From the NCBI GenBank assembly GCA_934546935.1, contig CAKTEH010000014.1:1-60662 (forward strand): a stretch of 60,662 bases of DNA, read 5' to 3'. The DNA comes from an uncultured Eubacteriales bacterium (GTDB lineage Bacteria; Bacillota; Clostridia; Oscillospirales; QAMX01). Both the position numbers and the translations under genes were made by a program. Below, piece by piece: positions 59,601-60,662 of this stretch (its first letter is position 1; each line of letters opens with the position of its first letter). Below the pieces are notes generated by a model. The model saw only the letters and a program-made list of their open reading frames with translations. It was not told the origin of the DNA and did no database searches.

Positions 59601-60455
59601 ATGGCTCAGATCTTTGCTTCAATTGCGCACTATATAAAAACTGCGTCGTTTCTGGATGTAATTGATATCCTGGTGGTTGCTTTTCTTGTGTACCACCTTC
59701 TGCGCTTTATTCACGGCACGAATGTCCGCAATATTGTCAAGGGTATTTTGATGCTGATGGTTTTTTTCTATATTTCGGATTTTATGGGCCTGAATGTGAT
59801 CAACTATGTCCTGAAAAACACCATGCAGATCGGTTTGATTGCTCTGATTATCGTATTTCAGCCTGAACTTCGCAAAGCACTGGAAAATCTGGGTTCAAAC
59901 AAGATTTCCACATTCCTGAAGCGTGAAGAGGATGAAAGCGAGCTTAAGAAAATGATCCGCGAAGTTGTGGAGGCGACGAGTTCCATGTCCTGGTCCCATA
60001 CGGGCGCGCTGATTATTTTCGAACGGAAAACGCCTTTAAACGATATTGTGACAGCCGCGACGGAGCTGGATGCTATGGCTACCAGCGAGCTGGTAAAAAA
60101 TATCTTTTTTGTAAAAGCGCCGCTGCATGACGGCGCCATGATTATCCGTGGGGAGCGGATTCTGGCGGCCGGGTGTGTGTTGCCGCTTTCCGACAATGAA
60201 TCGCTTCCCAAGGAACTTGGGACGCGCCATAGGGCGGGTATTGGCATTACAGAGGTAACCGATGCGATCTCCCTTATTGTTTCCGAGGAAACTGGCGCAA
60301 TTTCGGTTGCAATGGGCGGCGAGATTAAGCGTAATATGGCGCCTTCCACGGTGGAAAACCTGCTGACGCACGAGCTGATTGTCCGGCCAGCGGAGCAGGA
60401 CGTGAAGGATAAGACCCACAAATGGTTTGACGCATGGAGGGCAAAGGAAAAATGA
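59601..60455 (+). CDS. cdaA: Diadenylate cyclase CdaA
   Basis: Makes cyclic di-AMP from two ATP, controlling potassium and wall homeostasis. Of 284 residues, three N-terminal helices (to about 80) precede the DAC domain with DGA at 177-179 (LHDGAMII) and RHR at 209-211 (GTRHRAGIG), both needed for activity. AGAGGT stands six bases before ATG 59601 (MAQIFAS). It overlaps cdaR by four bases. Confidence 0.96.
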   Translation: MAQIFASIAHYIKTASFLDVIDILVVAFLVYHLLRFIHGTNVRNIVKGILMLMVFFYISDFMGLNVINYVLKNTMQIGLIALIIVFQPELRKALENLGSNKISTFLKREEDESELKKMIREVVEATSSMSWSHTGALIIFERKTPLNDIVTAATELDAMATSELVKNIFFVKAPLHDGAMIIRGERILAAGCVLPLSDNESLPKELGTRHRAGIGITEVTDAISLIVSEETGAISVAMGGEIKRNMAPSTVENLLTHELIVRPAEQDVKDKTHKWFDAWRAKEK

Positions 60456-60662
60456 TGGAGTGGTTTAAGGCGCGTCATATCTGGACGAAGCTTTTAGCGC
60501 TGGCGCTGGCGATCGCACTTTGGGCAATTGTCATCAGCTCAGAAAACCCGGAACGCACAATGGACGTCGATGATGCCGCAGTCCAGCTTATCGGGGAAAG
60601 CACGATCCGCGCCAATTACGGCCTGGTTGTAACAGATATTTCCCATCCGGAAGTCTCTATTC
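60452..60662 (+). CDS. cdaR: CdaA regulatory protein CdaR (YbbR domain), N-terminal part
   Basis: The first 70 codons of a YbbR-type protein. One membrane helix (LLALALALAIAL-like, about 13-29) is followed by SSENPERTMDVDDAAVQLIG, the start of the first YbbR repeat. CdaR is the membrane partner and regulator of CdaA and is encoded right after it in Firmicutes. ATG 60452 overlaps the cdaA stop (ATGA). The gene leaves the window at the right edge. Confidence 0.9.
   Translation, partial: MMEWFKARHIWTKLLALALAIALWAIVISSENPERTMDVDDAAVQLIGESTIRANYGLVVTDISHPEVSI

Overview
The window reads as chromosomal DNA of an anaerobic, endospore-forming member of the Clostridia, probably of the Oscillospirales/Ruminococcaceae type. 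The evidence is the complete spoIIIA operon, yqfC-yqfD, ylbJ and a cotJ operon, a Firmicutes T-box, the low-GC-Gram-positive signalling genes fakA and cdaA-cdaR, and a division/wall cluster whose MurE carries the meso-DAP motif DNPR. Base composition is moderately GC-rich by eye, with more A+T-rich patches at 75-560, 10,580-10,760 and 40,900-41,480. No rRNA, tRNA, CRISPR array, insertion sequence or clear parS site was seen.

Layout. 1-1.5 kb holds the end of a possible hydrolase, an unexplained stretch, and a cotJABC operon with a truncated cotJC. 1.7-9.0 kb holds an acyltransferase, the fakA/Asp23 pair, and a minus-strand run parA-parB-serS-mscL-SLOG. 9.2-11.2 kb is a small accessory patch: a membrane protein with a LexA-like box upstream, and a divergent XRE repressor and sigma-region-4-like gene with TTGCA inverted repeats between them. 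11.2-13.3 kb is GTP-type PEPCK with a perfect promoter and a structured leader. 13.3-19.5 kb has a small Cys protein, ylbJ, then yqfC-yqfD-phoH-ybeY-era-recO. 19.5-25.5 kb has mutS2, an HPr-like protein without the catalytic His, uvrC, rsmD and coaD.

25.6-40.9 kb is the division/wall cluster: coiled-coil protein, rsmH, ftsL-like, PASTA-PBP, murE, murF, mraY, ftsW, murG, murA, ftsQ, ftsZ, UDG. murD, murC, murB, ftsA and mraZ are not in it. 40.9-47.4 kb is accessory: an orphan minus-strand transcription unit (no known RNA family recognised), a GH120 beta-xylosidase with a GNAT enzyme, and a minus-strand operon of DUF362 ferredoxin-like protein, cysteine hydrolase and a frameshifted amidase. 47.4-52.3 kb is a T-box leader, a broken GNAT gene, valS and folC. 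52.4-60.7 kb has a nitroreductase, a DivIVA-like protein, DUF4364, spoIIIAA-AH, cdaA and the start of cdaR.

The most unusual items are the orphan transcription unit at 41,007-41,370, the Crh-like HPr (Tyr15/Ser46), the CotJC that lacks half of its expected metal ligands, the T-box reading into a dead gene before valS, and the self-contained XRE/sigma switch with its operator-like repeats. Everything here was read by eye; no database search or folding program was run.
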